The notes under the pieces are model-generated. The model saw only the letters and a list, made by a program, of their open reading frames with translations, ran no database searches and had not been told where the DNA came from. Below, piece by piece: positions 10,201 through 17,683 of a stretch of DNA of 64,000 nt. A program made the position numbers and the translations under genes. Positions within the stretch are counted from its first letter, which is position 1. Each line of letters opens with the position of its first letter. The stretch is from Nocardia bovistercoris (GTDB lineage: Bacteria; Actinomycetota; Actinomycetes; Mycobacteriales; Mycobacteriaceae). The stretch spans positions 273,541 through 337,540 of the forward strand of contig NZ_JADMLG010000009.1 of assembly GCF_015674855.1 (NCBI RefSeq), written 5' to 3'.

Positions 10201-10714
10201 GTACGTCATGGACATCGGGAAGCGGATCGAACGCGGTCTCGCGTTGACGGCGCTCATGTCCGGCGCGCTGACCGAGAACTACGGCGGCGAAGCCGAACAG
10301 GTGGTGACCGAATCGGTGCTGCGCGCCGCCGAATCCTCGGTGAGTTACCGTCGGCGGCACCGGGATTCGGTGCGGATCTCGTCGGTGGCCAGTCTGCTGC
10401 TCTTCGACGCGAGCAATCCGCGCTCACTGGCCTACCAACTCGATCGTCTCGACGCGGCCTTCCAACAACTCCCCGGCGCGTCGGGATCGTCACGGCCGCA
10501 ACGGTTGCTGGCCGACGCGCAGCGCATGTTGCGCCGCGTCGACCCGGCCGACCTCGAGGCCACCGACGCCGACGGCAAGCGCGCCGAACTCGCCGAACTC
10601 CTGGAGGGGGTGCACTTGCGGCTGCGCAAGGTATCCGAATCGTTCGAGACCACGAAACTGGCACTGCCCGCGGGTATCCAGCCGCTGTGGGGCAGCACGA
10701 GGATCGTCGGATGA
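7202..10714 (+). CDS. Circularly permuted ATP-grasp plus alpha-E (DUF403) fusion
   Basis: A 1170-residue counterpart of Rv2567. Residues about 60-600 form the circularly permuted type 2 ATP-grasp domain (GHYDELVGADGRIRPMW near the start; HGITIPGRHQLFLHACDI; DNPMVVVLSPG-like core read here as DDPMVVVLSPGVHSE). ATP-grasp enzymes join carboxylates to amines through an acyl-phosphate. The alpha-E domain begins at SSPRVLNDLFWMGRYSERAE, is broken by a Ser/Gln/Gly-rich insert at about 655-884, then resumes at SLTIDRELPGSLAFAIDRYG. The ATG at 7202 is chosen from spacing and the family N-terminus. Its stop overlaps the next start (ATGA at 10711), so translation is coupled. The substrate peptide or amine is unknown. 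Confidence 0.92.
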   Translation: MVADGETSGQRTWADVLESVRDDDEDGGQAHGAAVRATDVRELRVRAEIAEQFARYRAESGEHGFDECGMPIPGHYDELVGADGRIRPMWSELSADFVHLGTAGLGRLDTRLRRLIEDDGITYTEVNGSGEKVIPVPWRLDPIPLLVSADDWSRLEAGLLQRSRVLDEVLTDVYGSRRTLTSGLLPPEIVFGNTGYVRAAHGITIPGRHQLFLHACDISRWGDGQFRVIADWAQAPSGAGYALADRRVVSTAIPESFEHSGPRPLTPFARAMRMMLIEAAPVADVDDPMVVVLSPGVHSETAFDQAYLAATLGFPLVESADLVVRDGALWMRSLGTLKRVDVVLRRVDSEFSDPLDLRPDSQLGVVGLVEVLRRGAVTVVNTLGSGLLESPALTGFLPRISRALLGEELLLESAPSYWGGDETELSHLLANLSRLVIRSAVDGSTIFGPGLAAAERAELKARVEAAPWQWVGQEPAQFSVAPAVQGYGGLAAAPVGMRLFALARRGGYTAMTGGLGQLRHRLAPDRSVIKVAAKDVWVRTAPSAVTAVSAEPHTEERLFRPEPVVEAISSPRVLNDLFWMGRYSERAESVARLLIATHDRYQDYRYRPWLEGAEAVPVLMAALARSTGTIAPPAVVSVIPRPTPPVPQQPNPLHAKDSGPNGAPTPAGGSGAEQSQSGAGQSQSVGGQAHSTSGPSHPNGGQTQSTEGQPRSNETRTPSSGGPGAGSEEPSQSDAAREAGRPTSGMSQSMPGMSQSSSGQSMPGMSQSGAGQSMSEASQSIAGQSDSYPEPEKSSASDAEGRESGAARADHSRVAESRKSTGMPDSEDLAARSGRTGSGATADSELAAETESAIGSEGTAGPGESVRPEAGSSTDRPTNTVATPEDPLASVTGQVRNRASVAGASREGYEYLVSLTIDRELPGSLAFAIDRYGSAARAVRDQLSQDTWMILSAVDRALAEYRDADTNEEAALSAVHSLTLAALLSLSGIGSESLVRDAGWYVMDIGKRIERGLALTALMSGALTENYGGEAEQVVTESVLRAAESSVSYRRRHRDSVRISSVASLLLFDASNPRSLAYQLDRLDAAFQQLPGASGSSRPQRLLADAQRMLRRVDPADLEATDADGKRAELAELLEGVHLRLRKVSESFETTKLALPAGIQPLWGSTRIVG

Positions 10715-11625
10715 CCACGGTCGAACGCGCCACCCGGCGCTACCGGGTGCGGCACAAGACGAAATACTCCTACTCCGACGAGGTCAGCAGTTCCTACGGG
10801 CGCGCCTACCTGACGCCGCGAGATTTCCCGGGTCAGCGGCTCATCGGCCATGATCTGCACATCGACCCGGTGCCCTCGGACCGGTCGGTTGGCAGCGATG
10901 TGTACGGCAACACCACCTCCTACTTCCACGTCACCGCCGAGCACACCCAACTGGAGGTGACCGGCGACTCGGTGGTCGAAGTCGACGCGCCCGACCCCGA
11001 ACTGCGGTCGGCGGCGCTGCTGCCGTGGGAGCAGGCGCGGCCGAGTGCCGTCTCGGGTCCGCTCGCCGTCGAGTTCACCCTCGACCTGCGGCCGCCGGAG
11101 ATCACCCCGGCCGTGGTCGAATACGCGGCGGAGTCGCTGCGGCCGGGGCGTCCGCTGCTCGAGGCCGTCACCGAACTCAACAGCCGCATCCACGACGACT
11201 TCACCTACCGCTCGGGATCGACCACCGTGTCGACGCGGGTCGCCGACGTCTTCGCCGCGCGCGAAGGCGTGTGCCAGGACTTCGCGCGTGTCGGCGCGGC
11301 CTGCCTGCGTTCGCACGGACTCGCCGCGCGCTACGTGTCCGGATACCTGGCGACCGACCCGCCGCCAGGTAAGGAACGCATGGTCGGCGCCGACGCCACG
11401 CACGCCTGGGCCGCGGTATGGGTGCCGGGCGACTCGGCCGGTGACCGCACCGGTCGCTGGATCGGATTCGACCCGACCAACGATCAGTTCGCCGACGAAC
11501 GCTATGTGACCGCGGCCTGGGGCCGTGACTACGCCGATGTGCCGCCGCTGCGCGGCATCATCTACACCGATGCGAGAGAGAGCATGATCACCGTGTCCGT
11601 CGACGTCGCTCCACTGGAGGTGTGA
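10711..11625 (+). CDS. Transglutaminase-like cysteine protease family protein
   Basis: A 304-residue protein like Rv2569c. It has the bacterial transglutaminase N-terminal beta domain (YRVRHKTKYSYSDEVSSSYG), then a core with Cys188 (EGVCQDFARVG), His231 (DATHAWAAVW) and Asp254 (GFDPTND). In this family the triad catalyses amide-bond cleavage or transfer. The start overlaps the stop of the ATP-grasp gene. It is about a quarter the size of the other transglutaminase in the operon and lacks DUF2126, so the two probably act on different steps or substrates. No signal peptide was seen, so the reaction is likely cytoplasmic. Confidence 0.92.
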   Translation: MTTVERATRRYRVRHKTKYSYSDEVSSSYGRAYLTPRDFPGQRLIGHDLHIDPVPSDRSVGSDVYGNTTSYFHVTAEHTQLEVTGDSVVEVDAPDPELRSAALLPWEQARPSAVSGPLAVEFTLDLRPPEITPAVVEYAAESLRPGRPLLEAVTELNSRIHDDFTYRSGSTTVSTRVADVFAAREGVCQDFARVGAACLRSHGLAARYVSGYLATDPPPGKERMVGADATHAWAAVWVPGDSAGDRTGRWIGFDPTNDQFADERYVTAAWGRDYADVPPLRGIIYTDARESMITVSVDVAPLEV

Positions 11626-11631
11626 GCCCGC

Positions 11632-12756
11632 GTGCGTGATTTCGCCTGCCCCAACTGCGGTCAGCAGTTGGCCTTCGAGAATTCGCTGTGCCTGTCCTGC
11701 TCGAGTCCGCTCGGATTCAGCCTCGCCCTGCGCACCCTGCTCGTCATCTCGGATTTCGCGCCGACCGGCGACAACGGGCACCTCAGCGGTGTGGTCGACG
11801 GGCATCGGTACCGGCTGTGCGACAACCTGCATGTGGCCAAATGCAATTGGCTCGTGCAGGTGCCCGACGCCGACGGGGACGGAGTGGCCGCCGAACCCCA
11901 ACCTGCCGAGCACGACGACGACGCTCCCGATGCCGCACCGCTCGTGCAGGTCAACGGTGGACCGGCACTGTGTGAGTCCTGCCGACTGACCCGCACCCGG
12001 CCGAACGACAACGACACCGCGGGTCTCGACGCGTTCGCCGAAGCGGAGGCCGCCAAGCGCCGCCTGATCACCGAATTGGCCGAACTCGGTCTGCCGATCA
12101 CGGGCCGCGACGAGAATCCGCGGTTCGGTCTGGCTTTCGATCTGCTGTCCAGCGCCACCGACCAGGTGCTGACCGGGCATCAGAACGGTGTCATCACGTT
12201 GGATCTGGCCGAGGCGAACGATCCGCATCGCGAGCAGTTGCGCGTGGAGATGGACGAACCGTACCGGACGTTGCTCGGCCATTTCCGGCACGAGATCGGC
12301 CACTACTATTACGCCGTCCTCGTCGCCGACGACGAAGCGCGCCAACGTTTCCTCGACCTGTTCGGTGACGCCGACGCCGACTATCAAGCGGCACTGGATC
12401 GCCACTACTCCGAGGGCGCGCCCGCGGGCTGGGAGGCGAACTACGTCTCCTCCTACGCCACCATGCACCCCGCCGAGGATTGGGCCGAGACCTTCGCCCA
12501 CTACCTGCACATCCGCGACACCCTCGACACCGCCGCCGCCTTCGGCTTCGCCTCCGCGGGAGCCACCCTCGACCGCCCCCAACTCGGCCGGGCCGGTTTC
12601 GACAAGATCATCGACCAGTGGTTGCCTCTGGCCTGGTCCTTGAACATGGTGAACCGGTCCATGGGGCATCCTGATCTCTACCCCTTCGTCCTCCCCGACC
12701 CGGTCCTGGAGAAGATGCGTCTGGTGCACGACCTCTGCGCTACGGCTCCGGCCTAG
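11632..12756 (+). CDS. Putative zinc-binding metallopeptidase (DUF2248-like)
   Basis: A 374-residue counterpart of Rv2568c. The N-terminus is a zinc ribbon: CPNCGQQLAFENSLCLSC, with further Cys at KCNW and LCESC. The catalytic motif HEIGH is at 220-224 (FRHEIGHYYYAVL), and the second zinc-site Asp/Glu probably lies in the WAETFAHYLHIRDT segment. The GTG at 11632 follows a GGAGG ribosome site eleven bases away and comes six bases after the previous stop. This is the last gene of the transglutaminase/ATP-grasp operon. A peptidase next to a ligase suggests making and removing a peptide linkage on a shared substrate; that is inference. Confidence 0.9.
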   Translation: MRDFACPNCGQQLAFENSLCLSCSSPLGFSLALRTLLVISDFAPTGDNGHLSGVVDGHRYRLCDNLHVAKCNWLVQVPDADGDGVAAEPQPAEHDDDAPDAAPLVQVNGGPALCESCRLTRTRPNDNDTAGLDAFAEAEAAKRRLITELAELGLPITGRDENPRFGLAFDLLSSATDQVLTGHQNGVITLDLAEANDPHREQLRVEMDEPYRTLLGHFRHEIGHYYYAVLVADDEARQRFLDLFGDADADYQAALDRHYSEGAPAGWEANYVSSYATMHPAEDWAETFAHYLHIRDTLDTAAAFGFASAGATLDRPQLGRAGFDKIIDQWLPLAWSLNMVNRSMGHPDLYPFVLPDPVLEKMRLVHDLCATAPA

Positions 12757-12833
12757 CCGTCGTTCTCCACCCGGACCGGGACTCCGAAGCGGTGAACGCC
12801 GAGATCGCGCGGGATTTCGGGATCGAGCCCTGA
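12756..12833 (+). pseudogene. Possible coding remnant downstream of the metallopeptidase
   Basis: After the peptidase stop, another frame reads 25 codons ending HPDRDSEAVNAEIARDFGIE-P-stop. All but about three third positions are G or C, as in real genes of this genome. No convincing start codon or ribosome site precedes it. It could be the worn 3' end of a lost gene, or a short ORF from the GTG at 12792, or chance. Confidence 0.25.
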
Positions 12834-12838
12834 ACGGG

Positions 12839-13549
12839 TCAGGCGCGGAGGCGTTCTCGGCGGAGTTGGTCTACCTCGGGGAGGTCGAGGGGTGGCAGGG
12901 TTTCGGCGCCGAGGGCTCGGGACAGGAGGAGGTCGGCTAGTTCGGGGTTGCGGGCCAGGGCGGGGCCGTGCATGTAGGTGCCGATCACCGAGCCTTGGAC
13001 TACGCCTTCGAGACTGTCGCCAACGCCGTTGCCCACGCCGCGGGTCACTCGGGCCAGGGCGGTGGCTTCGGGGCCGAGTGTTGTTCCGCCGCGGTGGTTT
13101 TCGAAGCCGGTGAGGGCGGCGGTGAGGCCGGGTACCAGGGGGGTGGTCGTCACTTCGCCGATGGCGCGTTTGGTCTGGGGCGAGGTGGTGGCGTCGATCA
13201 TGCCTACGCCGTCGACGCGTTCGCCGGTCGAGGTTTCGTACCAGTGGCCGAGTACCTGGATCGCCGCGCAGATCGCCAGGACGGGGGCGCCGTTCGCGGC
13301 GGCGCGCTGCAGGCCCGGGAAGCGCTGGAGGTGGCGGGTGGCCAGGCGTTGGGCGGAGTCCTCGGCGCCGCCGAGGGTGTAGATGTCGAGGGATTCCGGT
13401 ACCGGGTCGGGCAGGGTTATCTCCACGATCTCGGCGTCATAGCCGCGCATGCGGGCGCGTTGGCGCAGGACGAGCGCGTTGCCGCCGTCGCCGTAGGTGC
13501 CCATCACGTCGGGCAGCACCAGTCCGATTCGTACGGTGGATGTGGTCAT
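12839..13549 (-). CDS. gatD: Lipid II isoglutaminyl synthase, glutamine amidotransferase subunit GatD
   Basis: A 236-residue class I (CobB/CobQ-like) glutaminase. It frees ammonia from glutamine and passes it to MurT, which amidates the D-iso-glutamate of lipid II. The nucleophile is Cys94 (LAICAAIQVLGHWYE), and His194 (GTYMHGPALARN) fits the catalytic His. The N-terminus GLVLPDVMGTYGDGGNALVL is typical of the family. Its ATG overlaps the murT stop (ATGA), matching the obligate heterodimer. Corresponds to Rv3713. Confidence 0.96.
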   Translation of the reverse strand: MTTSTVRIGLVLPDVMGTYGDGGNALVLRQRARMRGYDAEIVEITLPDPVPESLDIYTLGGAEDSAQRLATRHLQRFPGLQRAAANGAPVLAICAAIQVLGHWYETSTGERVDGVGMIDATTSPQTKRAIGEVTTTPLVPGLTAALTGFENHRGGTTLGPEATALARVTRGVGNGVGDSLEGVVQGSVIGTYMHGPALARNPELADLLLSRALGAETLPPLDLPEVDQLRRERLRA

Positions 13550-14784
13550 GCTCCCGCCTTGGTGTCGAGGTCGCGGTTGAGGTCGCGGAACGCGGTGTAG
13601 TTCGCCAGCACCTCGACGTGGCCTGCCGGGCAGGAGGCGATGGCGCGCACCGGGTCGGGGACGGTGGTGTGTTCGACGCCCGCGTAGGTCAGGCGGACGG
13701 CGAGGTCGGTGGCGCGTTCGCCCGCGGCGACCACTTGCACGCCCTCGAAATGTTCGAATCGCACGTCCCACAGCCAGGACAGGTCCTCGCCGTCGGGGAC
13801 TTGCCCGTTCACGGCGATCACCAACCCGGCCGAGGACGGGTCGATCATCGACAAGGCTTCCTGCCAGCCCGCCGGATTCTTGGCGAGCAGCAGGCGCGCC
13901 GCGTGCTCGCCGACCTGAACGGTGCGGTACCGGCCCGCGATCTCGCGGACGGTGCCCGCGGCCGCGGCGGCCTGAGTGGGATCGGCCCCCAACGCCACCG
14001 ACGCCGCCACCGCTTGCGCGGCATTGCCGCGGTTGGCGCGGCCGGGCAGCGCGAGGGTCAGGGGCAGGCGCACTCCGTCGGGACCGCAAAGCTTGTCGTC
14101 ATCGAGCCACCAATCCGGTTGCGGGCGTTGAAAGTCCGCGCCGGTGCTGTGCCAGTGCGGACCGTCCCAGAGGATCGGTTCGCCGCTGCGCGGGCAACTG
14201 GTCGCGTCCATGGCCCATCCGCTGCCCGCGGCCACCCACACCACGTTCGGGTGGTCGTAGGCGATGGAGGTGATGAGCACATCGTCGCAGTTGGCGATGA
14301 CCACGGTGTCGGGGTGGCGGGCCAGTCCGGCGCGCAGCCTGCGTTCGATCATGTTGATCTCGCCGACCCGGTCCAATTGGTCGCGGCTCAGGTTCAGCAA
14401 AACCACGGCCGCCGGATTCAGCGAATCGGTGACGTGCGGCAGATGCAGTTCGTCGACCTCGATGGCGGCCAGCGCGACCCCGGGATGCGCGCTGAGCGCG
14501 GCGACGATGCCCGCGTCCATATTGGCGCCGTCGGCCTGGGTGGCGACCTCGCCGAGGGTGGCGAGCGCGGCCGTGGTCATCCTGGTGGTGGTGGATTTGC
14601 CGTTGGTGCCGGTGACCAACACGGTGCGGCGGCCGCGTCCGAGCTGATCCATGATCGTCGGATCGATCTTCAACGCGATCAATCCGCCGATCATGGAACC
14701 CTTGCCGCGGCCCGCTCGCTGCGAGGCCCACGACGCCAGCGCCGCGGCCCGCAGGGCGATCCGCCCACGCACCGAAATTTTCAC
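13546..14784 (-). CDS. murT: Lipid II isoglutaminyl synthase subunit MurT
   Basis: A 412-residue Mur-ligase-like protein that activates the D-Glu carboxylate of lipid II for amidation. The ATP loop GTNGKSTTT is at 59-67, the central ligase domain includes AAIEVDELHLPHV, and a C-terminal DUF1727 domain runs from about 290. The family's zinc-ribbon insert is present but degenerate: of the four Cys seen in Gram-positive homologues I find only SCPRSG and LCGPDG. The GTG at 14784 gives the normal family length (Rv3712 is about 413). It is followed by gatD with a 4-base overlap. Confidence 0.96.
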   Translation of the reverse strand: MKISVRGRIALRAAALASWASQRAGRGKGSMIGGLIALKIDPTIMDQLGRGRRTVLVTGTNGKSTTTRMTTAALATLGEVATQADGANMDAGIVAALSAHPGVALAAIEVDELHLPHVTDSLNPAAVVLLNLSRDQLDRVGEINMIERRLRAGLARHPDTVVIANCDDVLITSIAYDHPNVVWVAAGSGWAMDATSCPRSGEPILWDGPHWHSTGADFQRPQPDWWLDDDKLCGPDGVRLPLTLALPGRANRGNAAQAVAASVALGADPTQAAAAAGTVREIAGRYRTVQVGEHAARLLLAKNPAGWQEALSMIDPSSAGLVIAVNGQVPDGEDLSWLWDVRFEHFEGVQVVAAGERATDLAVRLTYAGVEHTTVPDPVRAIASCPAGHVEVLANYTAFRDLNRDLDTKAGA

Positions 14785-14821
14785 GGGCCAAGTCTCGCAC
14801 GGGCGGGGCGCGGGCGCGGAT

Positions 14822-15469
14822 TCAGTCGCGGTACAGCTTGGCGCGGTAGTTCTCGGGCGCGTAGTACCGTTCCAACTCGGCCACCGTCTCCGGGGAATCG
14901 GGGATGACGTCCTTGGTGATCTGCGCGTGACTGGGCAGCGTGTGGGCGGGTTGTCGCGCGACATCCCACAGGTGGCTGCGCATGAACGCCTTGCCGCAGT
15001 GGAAGAAGATCTGCTCGACGGCGACCTCGACGGCCAGGATCGGGCGGTGCCCTTTCACCACCATGTCGTCGAAGTAGCCGGCATCGCGCACCAGCCGCGC
15101 GCTGCCGTTGACCCGCAAGGTCTCGCTGCGGCCGGGAATGAGGAAGATCACGCCGATATGCGGGTTGGCCAGGATGTTGAGGTAGCCGTCGGCCCTTCGG
15201 TTGCCGGGACGCTCGGGGATGGCGAGGGTGGTGTCATCGATGACCTGCACGAATCCCGCCGGGTCGCCCTTCGGTGAGGCGTCGCAGTTGCCGTCGGCGT
15301 CGCTGGTCGCGACCACGATGAACGGTGACGCCGCGATCCATTCCCGGTCTCTGGCGTGCAGGGCGATCCGCTCCTTGGCCACCGCGCGCGGCATCGGCTC
15401 GCCGAGCAGGTGGCGCAGGTCGGCGGGATCGGTGATCTGGTCGGCGTTCGCACTTGTCGGTCGCGGCAT
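14822..15469 (-). CDS. Pyridoxamine 5'-phosphate oxidase-like flavin protein
   Basis: A 215-residue protein with the split-barrel FMN-binding fold. The segment SPFIVVATSDADGNCDASPK and the following PGFVQVIDDTTLAIPERPGN (read here as PAGFVQVIDD) are typical of the MSMEG_1024-type subfamily, which includes F420- or FMN-binding proteins of unknown substrate. A C-terminal helix region (IFFHCGKAFMRSHLWD) is also subfamily-specific. The ATG at 15469 has no other good competitor. It lies 37 bases downstream-convergent in the same direction as murT but starts well before it, so it could be read through into murT-gatD. Confidence 0.85.
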   Translation of the reverse strand: MPRPTSANADQITDPADLRHLLGEPMPRAVAKERIALHARDREWIAASPFIVVATSDADGNCDASPKGDPAGFVQVIDDTTLAIPERPGNRRADGYLNILANPHIGVIFLIPGRSETLRVNGSARLVRDAGYFDDMVVKGHRPILAVEVAVEQIFFHCGKAFMRSHLWDVARQPAHTLPSHAQITKDVIPDSPETVAELERYYAPENYRAKLYRD

Positions 15470-15706
15470 ATAGAACTCCCCCGCAGGTTCGAGAGGTCCG
15501 CCGGGACGCGCCCGGTCACGGACGGGACCAATCCACCGTAGCCCCTGGGGAATCGCTCGCTCGTGTGAATTTGCCGACCTGCTCGGTACCGCCGACCTGC
15601 TCGATATCGCTCGGCCGTTCGATGTTGTCCGGTCCGAGCGGAGTGCCGACCCGTCGGGATTCGCCTGCTCGCGCGAAGCTATCTGCCTGCTGGAGTCGGC
15701 ATCGCG

Positions 15707-17482
15707 TCAGGTGCCCAGGTCGAACATGTTCGGCAGGCCCGCCGCGAACCGGTCGGCGTCGATGGTGCGCAACGGCTCGAGTTCGGCCGCTCGGTACATC
15801 CGATACTTCGCGCAGCGCGGCGCGGTGGAACCCGCCACGTCGAGCAGTGCGTTGACCGCCGACCGCGCCGACTCGTTCGCGCCCTCCATGGTGGCGAGGT
15901 CGATATTGGTGCGTACGTAATCGCCCGCGAGGAAAAGGTTTTCGACCGCGCCGTGCGCTTCCGGCCTGCACGCCCACGATCCGGTCGTATTGATGAGCAG
16001 CGGGTCGGCGTTGACATTGCGACGCTGATCGGGCTGCCACGTGACGCCCGGATCGAGGAACCACGAATGCAGATCGGCGTCGCGCAGGGTGTCGCCGACG
16101 TCGTCGAGGTGTTCGCGCATCTGCGTCCACACCTCGCGTGCGATCTCCTCGTGCGTGCATTCCTTGGCGATCTTGCCGTACAGCACACCGGGTGTGTTCC
16201 AGTCGGAGATGTCCACCGATAGGCAGTCCTGCACGGCGCCGTCGCCGTATTCGGGGAGTTTGCGGTTCCAGAGCTGGTTCTGGCTGATCGAGGTGAGCGA
16301 CCACGGCGAGTCGATGTAGGCGGTGTGCCCGCGCGAGATGTCGGCGGGACGACGCAGGTAGAACTGGATTCCGGTCATCCAGTCCACGTAAAGGCGATCC
16401 ATGGCCGCCAGTTCCGGCCACACCGCGAGGACGTCGTCGTTCCACAGTGTCCGCGCCCGTTCGGCGGGCAGCGCGACCACGAAATAGTCGGCGTCGACGG
16501 TGTTCGCGCCGGACGGGCCGACCACTTTCGCCGCCGCGATCCGCCGGTCGCGCACCTCGAGTCCGCGCACTTCGGCGCCGAGCACGAATTCGACGCCGAG
16601 CTCGCGCAGCCGCCCGATCCACGGGTCGATCCACGCGGCATTGGTCGGGCCGTTCAACACCCGGTCGAGCGGTCCGTCGTTGCCGACCTGGAACGGATTG
16701 CCGAGGAATTGCTCGCCCATCGTGCCTATGGTGCGCACGCTCGCGATCTCGTCCTTCGCCGCGACCAGCAGACTGGTCAGCGCGCGAGAAAGCAGCGCGC
16801 GGAATTCGTGCGAACGCTGATGGCCGCCGACGAAACGGTTCCAGGCCGTCTGCTCCCATTGGCCGACCCGCCGCGCGTCACAACTGGAGTTGAAGACCAG
16901 CAACCGGTTGGCGAAATAGAGGCCCTCGGGTGCGGGCAGATTCAGCGACGCCGAGATGGTGGCGCCGACCGTCTCCCGGAAAGCTTCCGGCGTCGCGTGC
17001 GAGGCGTCGGGCATACTCAGCGGCAGCATTCGGAAGTCGTCGCCGCCGCGTCGAGCGAAACGCGCCTCCGACACCGAGAGCAGGTTGTCCCGCACCCCGT
17101 CCGGGTTGCCCGCGAACGGAATCCGCCGCATGGTGTCCGGTATGTGCTGGTAGAAGCCGGGGAAGAAGCGGAACCCGTGCTCACCGGGCAGATCCGGCCG
17201 ACCGGCCGCACCCGTATTCGGCACCGGAATACTGCGCGCTTTGCCGCCGAGCGCGCGCCGCTCGTACACCGTGACCCGGAACCCGCGTTCGGCCAGCTCG
17301 TGCGCCGCCGTCAACCCGGCGACACCGCCACCGAGCACCGCAACCCGTGGTCCCGAGGGAGCGGCCTGCGCCGAGGGTGTTCTCAGCGCACTCGCCGCTA
17401 CCGCACCGGCCGTCGCAAACCCCATCGCCACCGTGCCGCGAATCATCGATCTCCGCGAGACGGACCATCGCTGTTCTGCCAT
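15707..17482 (-). CDS. Tat-exported FAD-dependent amine oxidase/desaturase-like protein
   Basis: A 591-residue flavoprotein. Residues 9-16 (SRRSMIRG) plus a hydrophobic stretch and AQA cleavage region form a twin-arginine signal, so it is exported folded with its FAD. The dinucleotide site VAVLGGGVAGLTAAHELAER is at 47-66 and the glycine-rich GGKARS follows. The C-terminal FAD motif is NLFLAGDYVRTNIDLATMEGA. The build is that of phytoene desaturase/hydroxysqualene dehydroxylase-like oxidases. The substrate is unknown. The gene is monocistronic: about 240 bases separate it from the PNPOx gene. Confidence 0.88.
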   Translation of the reverse strand: MAEQRWSVSRRSMIRGTVAMGFATAGAVAASALRTPSAQAAPSGPRVAVLGGGVAGLTAAHELAERGFRVTVYERRALGGKARSIPVPNTGAAGRPDLPGEHGFRFFPGFYQHIPDTMRRIPFAGNPDGVRDNLLSVSEARFARRGGDDFRMLPLSMPDASHATPEAFRETVGATISASLNLPAPEGLYFANRLLVFNSSCDARRVGQWEQTAWNRFVGGHQRSHEFRALLSRALTSLLVAAKDEIASVRTIGTMGEQFLGNPFQVGNDGPLDRVLNGPTNAAWIDPWIGRLRELGVEFVLGAEVRGLEVRDRRIAAAKVVGPSGANTVDADYFVVALPAERARTLWNDDVLAVWPELAAMDRLYVDWMTGIQFYLRRPADISRGHTAYIDSPWSLTSISQNQLWNRKLPEYGDGAVQDCLSVDISDWNTPGVLYGKIAKECTHEEIAREVWTQMREHLDDVGDTLRDADLHSWFLDPGVTWQPDQRRNVNADPLLINTTGSWACRPEAHGAVENLFLAGDYVRTNIDLATMEGANESARSAVNALLDVAGSTAPRCAKYRMYRAAELEPLRTIDADRFAAGLPNMFDLGT

Positions 17483-17632
17483 GCGCTTCTTCGCCGCCTA
17501 GCCTCTGCCGCTCAGTCTTCGCCGACCAACCTTCAACGCCGCACACTCTAAGGTGACGTCGCGAGAACCCCCGACCCGCCCCCGATACGGCCGCCGCCGA
17601 ACTGGACGGCGGACCGGTACGCCGCAGAGACT

Positions 17633-17663
17633 AACCCGCGCCCGCACGCGCGCGGGGCGGGTT
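17633..17663 (-). terminator. Possible terminator after the EspI/MinD-like gene
   Basis: AACCCGC and GCGGGTT arms with a partly paired GC core form a hairpin 21 bases beyond the stop of the gene at 17684. No U-tract follows, so this is tentative. Confidence 0.4.
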
Positions 17664-17683
17664 CGCCGAAGTTCTTCGCCGGA

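Noticed and set aside
15516..15706. Frame downstream of the flavin oxidase with a coding-like tail (EQVGGTEQVG)
   Set aside because: Third-position GC is only about 70 percent, there is a small direct repeat, and the oxidase ends naturally in its own frame. A frameshifted extension cannot be supported.
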